From Bacteroidales bacterium (GTDB taxonomy: Bacteria > Bacteroidota > Bacteroidia > Bacteroidales > P3): a DNA stretch of 64,000 bases. Made by a program: the position numbers and the translations under genes. The notes under the pieces are model-generated. The model was not told where the DNA came from, ran no database searches, and saw only the letters and a program-made list of their open reading frames with translations. Where the stretch lies: NCBI GenBank assembly GCA_017633985.1, contig JAGBOF010000008.1, forward strand, positions 57,061 to 121,060, written 5' to 3'. This document shows, piece by piece, positions 61,793 through 64,000 of this stretch; position 1 is the stretch's first letter; every line of letters begins with the position of its first letter.

Positions 61793-61818
61793 AAAAGAGT
61801 TGAAATCAACTCTTTTTT
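61793..61818 (+). terminator. Terminator after the tRNA
   Basis: AAAAGAGTTG and CAACTCTTTT form a perfect stem with a 4-base loop, followed by TTATTTTTTAT. Confidence 0.8.
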
Positions 61819-61944
61819 ATTTTTTATATCGGACGTTTAATATTGAACATTGGATGCCACATGCAGCCTGACGGCATTACTGATTGACACTATAAAATGA
61901 CAAACCTAAATCCAATATCAAATATCCAATGTACTGAATACAAA

Positions 61945-62463
61945 ATGAAAACTATGGAATTTAAACGTATTTCGCCTAAAGATATTCAAGGCAATACTTT
62001 CAGCATGTTCGCAGAGGATTTGGCATTGGTAACAGCCGGCAATCAGAAATCATTCAACACGATGACAATAGGTTGGGGTGATTTCGGCATATTATGGTCC
62101 AAACCGATAATAACCGTATATGTCTCCTCATCCCGCTACACAAAACAGTTTATGGACGCAAACGATGAGTTCACCGTGGAATTCTTTGATAAGAAATACA
62201 CGGACGCTTTGATGTATTTAGGCACCCATTCGGGCAGAAACGAAGACAAAGTAAGCAATGCCCGTCTTACACCCGTATTTACCGAATCAGGCAACGCAAC
62301 ATTCAAAGAAAGCAGACTGATTATTGAAGCCAAAAAGCTGTATTCACATGAATTTGATGCGAATGCTTTGCCCGAAGAAATAATTCAATGGTACAAACAA
62401 CGCAAATTAGGCTTGCATACCATGTATATCGGGGAAATTAAAAACGTTTGGATTAAACAATAA
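61945..62463 (+). CDS. Flavin reductase-domain (FMN-binding split barrel) protein
   Basis: 172 residues from ATG 61945 (MKTMEFKRISPKDI). Signatures of the FMN-binding split barrel are FSMFAEDLALVTAGN, NTMTIGWGDFGILWSKPIIT and VYVSSSRYTKQFM, with YLGTHSGRNEDKVSNA. Such proteins use NAD(P)H to reduce flavin or are redox partners. An earlier in-frame ATG at 61897 would begin inside a low-complexity repeat (AATCCAATATCAAATATCCA), so it is less likely. Confidence 0.88.
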   Translation: MKTMEFKRISPKDIQGNTFSMFAEDLALVTAGNQKSFNTMTIGWGDFGILWSKPIITVYVSSSRYTKQFMDANDEFTVEFFDKKYTDALMYLGTHSGRNEDKVSNARLTPVFTESGNATFKESRLIIEAKKLYSHEFDANALPEEIIQWYKQRKLGLHTMYIGEIKNVWIKQ

Positions 62464-62501
62464 AGAGTATCCGTTTCAATTCCAATCACAGACAAATAAA
62501 C

Positions 62502-62541
62502 AAGAGCGGTTTTTGTAAAATATTACTTCAAAACCGCTCTT
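62502..62541. terminator. Bidirectional terminator
   Basis: AAGAGCGGTTTT and AAAACCGCTCTT form a perfect 12-bp stem around a 16-base loop, between convergent flavin reductase and argF genes. Confidence 0.8.
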
Positions 62542-62597
62542 ACGAATTACTAACAACCTATTCCGCTTTTTGACGGAATAATCTTATTTTTGCCTGT

Positions 62598-63599
62598 TTA
62601 GTCACCCAAAGTTGCAACCATAACGGCTTTGATTGTATGCATACGGTTTTCAGCTTCGTCGAATACGATAGATGCTTCGCTTTCGAATACGTCTTCGGTA
62701 ACTTCTACGCCGTCAATGCCGAATTGCTGATAAACGTCTCTGCCGACTTTGGTTTCAAGGTTGTGGTATGCAGGCAAACAGTGCATGAATTTGCATTTAG
62801 GATTGCCCGTTGCAGCCATAACTTCTTTGTTTACCTGATAAGGTTTCAACAAATCTATTCTTTCTTTCCATACCTCTGCAGGTTCTCCCATTGATACCCA
62901 AACGTCAGTGTATAAGAAATCACAACCCTTAACGCCTGCTTTTACGTCATCGGTTACAGTCAATGTAGCACCCGTTTGTTTTGCTATTTCCTGACATGTT
63001 GCAATAAGTTCTGCAGAAGGCTGCAATTGTTTAGGAGCAACGATTCTTACATCCATACCCATCTTTACGCCGCCGACCATAAGGGAGTTACCCATATTGT
63101 ATCTTGCATCGCCCAAATAAGCGTAAGACACCTTGTTAAGCGGTTTGTCGGTATGTTCGGTCATTGTCAAAAAGTCAGCCAATATCTGTGTAGGATGGAA
63201 TTCGTTAGTAAGTCCGTTCCATACAGGTACGCCTGCATATTCAGCCAATTCTTCAACGATTTTCTGCTCAAATCCTCTGTATTCTATACCGTCGAACATA
63301 CGGCCCAATACTCTGGCTGTGTCCTTCATTGACTCTTTAACGCCTATCTGCGAACCCGTAGGTCCAAGATATGTAACGTGTGCACCCTGATCATGTGCTG
63401 CCACCTCAAATGCACAACGTGTACGGGTGGAAGTTTTTTCGAATATCAAAGCAATATTCTTGCCTTTCAAATGTTGCTGTTCGCTTCCTGCATATTTAGC
63501 ACGTTTCAAATCTCTTGCTAAATCTAACATGTATTGTATTTCCTTCGGAGTAAAATCCAACAATTTAAGGAAATCTCTGTTTCTTAAATTAAATGCCAT
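62598..63599 (-). CDS. argF: Ornithine carbamoyltransferase
   Basis: 333 residues with carbamoyl phosphate motif [12 protein letters not shown], then [41 protein letters not shown] and [10 protein letters not shown] (catalytic Cys). The SMG and HCLPA motifs fit true ornithine carbamoyltransferase rather than the acetylornithine or succinylornithine forms known from some Bacteroidota. It makes citrulline from ornithine and carbamoyl phosphate; the catabolic ArcB form looks similar and cannot be excluded. It is monocistronic. Confidence 0.95.
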   Translation of the reverse strand: MAFNLRNRDFLKLLDFTPKEIQYMLDLARDLKRAKYAGSEQQHLKGKNIALIFEKTSTRTRCAFEVAAHDQGAHVTYLGPTGSQIGVKESMKDTARVLGRMFDGIEYRGFEQKIVEELAEYAGVPVWNGLTNEFHPTQILADFLTMTEHTDKPLNKVSYAYLGDARYNMGNSLMVGGVKMGMDVRIVAPKQLQPSAELIATCQEIAKQTGATLTVTDDVKAGVKGCDFLYTDVWVSMGEPAEVWKERIDLLKPYQVNKEVMAATGNPKCKFMHCLPAYHNLETKVGRDVYQQFGIDGVEVTEDVFESEASIVFDEAENRMHTIKAVMVATLGD

Positions 63600-63690
63600 A
63601 ATTGTTTTATTTTAAACTGTTTATAAATAAATTAATTTCTTTTGTCTTTTCTTACACAAGGCTGCAAGAACACACAGCCTCATGCAAATT

Positions 63691-63699
63691 GCAAAGTTA
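63691..63699 (-). promoter_or_regulatory. -7 promoter element of argF
   Basis: Minus strand TAACTTTGC, matching TAnnTTTG, 92 bp upstream of argF. Confidence 0.6.
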
Positions 63700-63721
63700 C
63701 GATTTTTTTTCATATCCAACA

Positions 63722-64000
63722 GCATCAAAGCCGCAAAAAAAATATTTCTGCATCGTCAAAGGCAATTACCTGCCGCCCGACAAGAAAAAATACGGACACA
63801 ATCTGTTGTTTTCCAACTCGTTGACGTTCACCAACACGAACCAATTAACGCCGTTTGAAAACATTTCAAGAGCAGGCAGCGATTTAAGCGAACAGGAACG
63901 TGACTACAACGACATCATGCAATTACGCGACGAAGGATTTACGTACAAAGAAATCGGCAGTAAATTCGGCTTAAGCGAAGCAGGCGTCAGAAGCCGTGTA
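63722..64000 (+). CDS. HTH-containing protein fragment, continues past window; start not evident
   Basis: From about 63722 the frame is clearly protein-like: KKYFCIVKGNYLPPDKKKYG, then LLFSNSLTFTNTNQLTPF and a helix-turn-helix segment YKEIGSKFGLSEAGVRSRV. It runs open to the edge. No ATG precedes it; the first in-frame ATG is inside the HTH part. It abuts the argF promoter, so the 5' end may be missing (decayed gene) or use an alternative start or an A8-tract slip at 63735-63742. The HTH resembles those of phage or plasmid proteins. Function unknown. Confidence 0.5.

Overview
The window looks like a chromosomal segment of a low-GC Bacteroidales (phylum Bacteroidota), probably an uncultured host-associated or anaerobic lineage. 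The evidence is many promoters of the Bacteroidota -7 type (TAnnTTTG) close to starts, few Shine-Dalgarno sequences, two giant surface proteins ending in type A Por/T9SS sorting domains, a GLPGLI protein beside a TonB-receptor-like barrel, a moxR-DUF58-bat operon, and Bacteroidota versions of PolA, TyrS, LipB, PyrF and PepD. No rRNA operon, CRISPR array, integrase or complete insertion sequence was recognised.

Layout. 1-4.5 kb: a secreted protein cut by the window edge, a hairpin-rich repeat element, mutS2, and a zeta-toxin-like two-gene module. 4.6-20.8 kb, almost all on the minus strand: thiamine genes (thiD; a metallo-beta-lactamase-fold gene, thiS and a double-domain thiE behind a TPP riboswitch; thiG; thiC). 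They are split apart by a HaeIII-like restriction-modification pair, two Fic genes, an HU-like gene, a BcgI-like fused nuclease-methylase with its specificity subunit, and a VapBC-like module. 21.2-25.6 kb: a coiled-coil lipoprotein and a BspA-like leucine-rich-repeat surface protein. 25.7-38.7 kb: housekeeping genes (AI-2E-type permease, queD-like, pyrF, lipB, tyrS, polA, TonB-like barrel + GLPGLI protein, pepD). 38.8-47.9 kb: moxR-DUF58-batA-batB-batC-batD/E and an RseC-like gene. 48-54.5 kb: cell-envelope genes (two barrels, zinc peptidase, two TM2 proteins, LolA-like, YidD-like, two TPR proteins). 54.8-64 kb: a surface protein whose signal peptide carries a frameshifting poly-G tract, an NtrY-like sensor kinase, a CAU tRNA, a flavin reductase, ornithine carbamoyltransferase and the 5' part of an HTH protein.

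Three layers are not explained by ordinary gene content. (1) Arrays of about 21-bp units with a CGCC or CGCAG core lie in at least nine intergenic regions and also sit in frame inside two bat-operon genes. (2) A roughly 115-bp element with GC-rich inverted ends and three A7-NNN-T7 hairpins occurs twice, 58 kb apart. (3) Poly-G tracts (G9, G10) look like slip-mediated phase switches; the G9 tract separates a signal peptide from its 1045-residue T9SS cargo. Other unusual points are a PolA that appears to lack its 3'-5' exonuclease domain, a BatD-BatE fusion, and a metallo-beta-lactamase-fold protein apparently under TPP riboswitch control.
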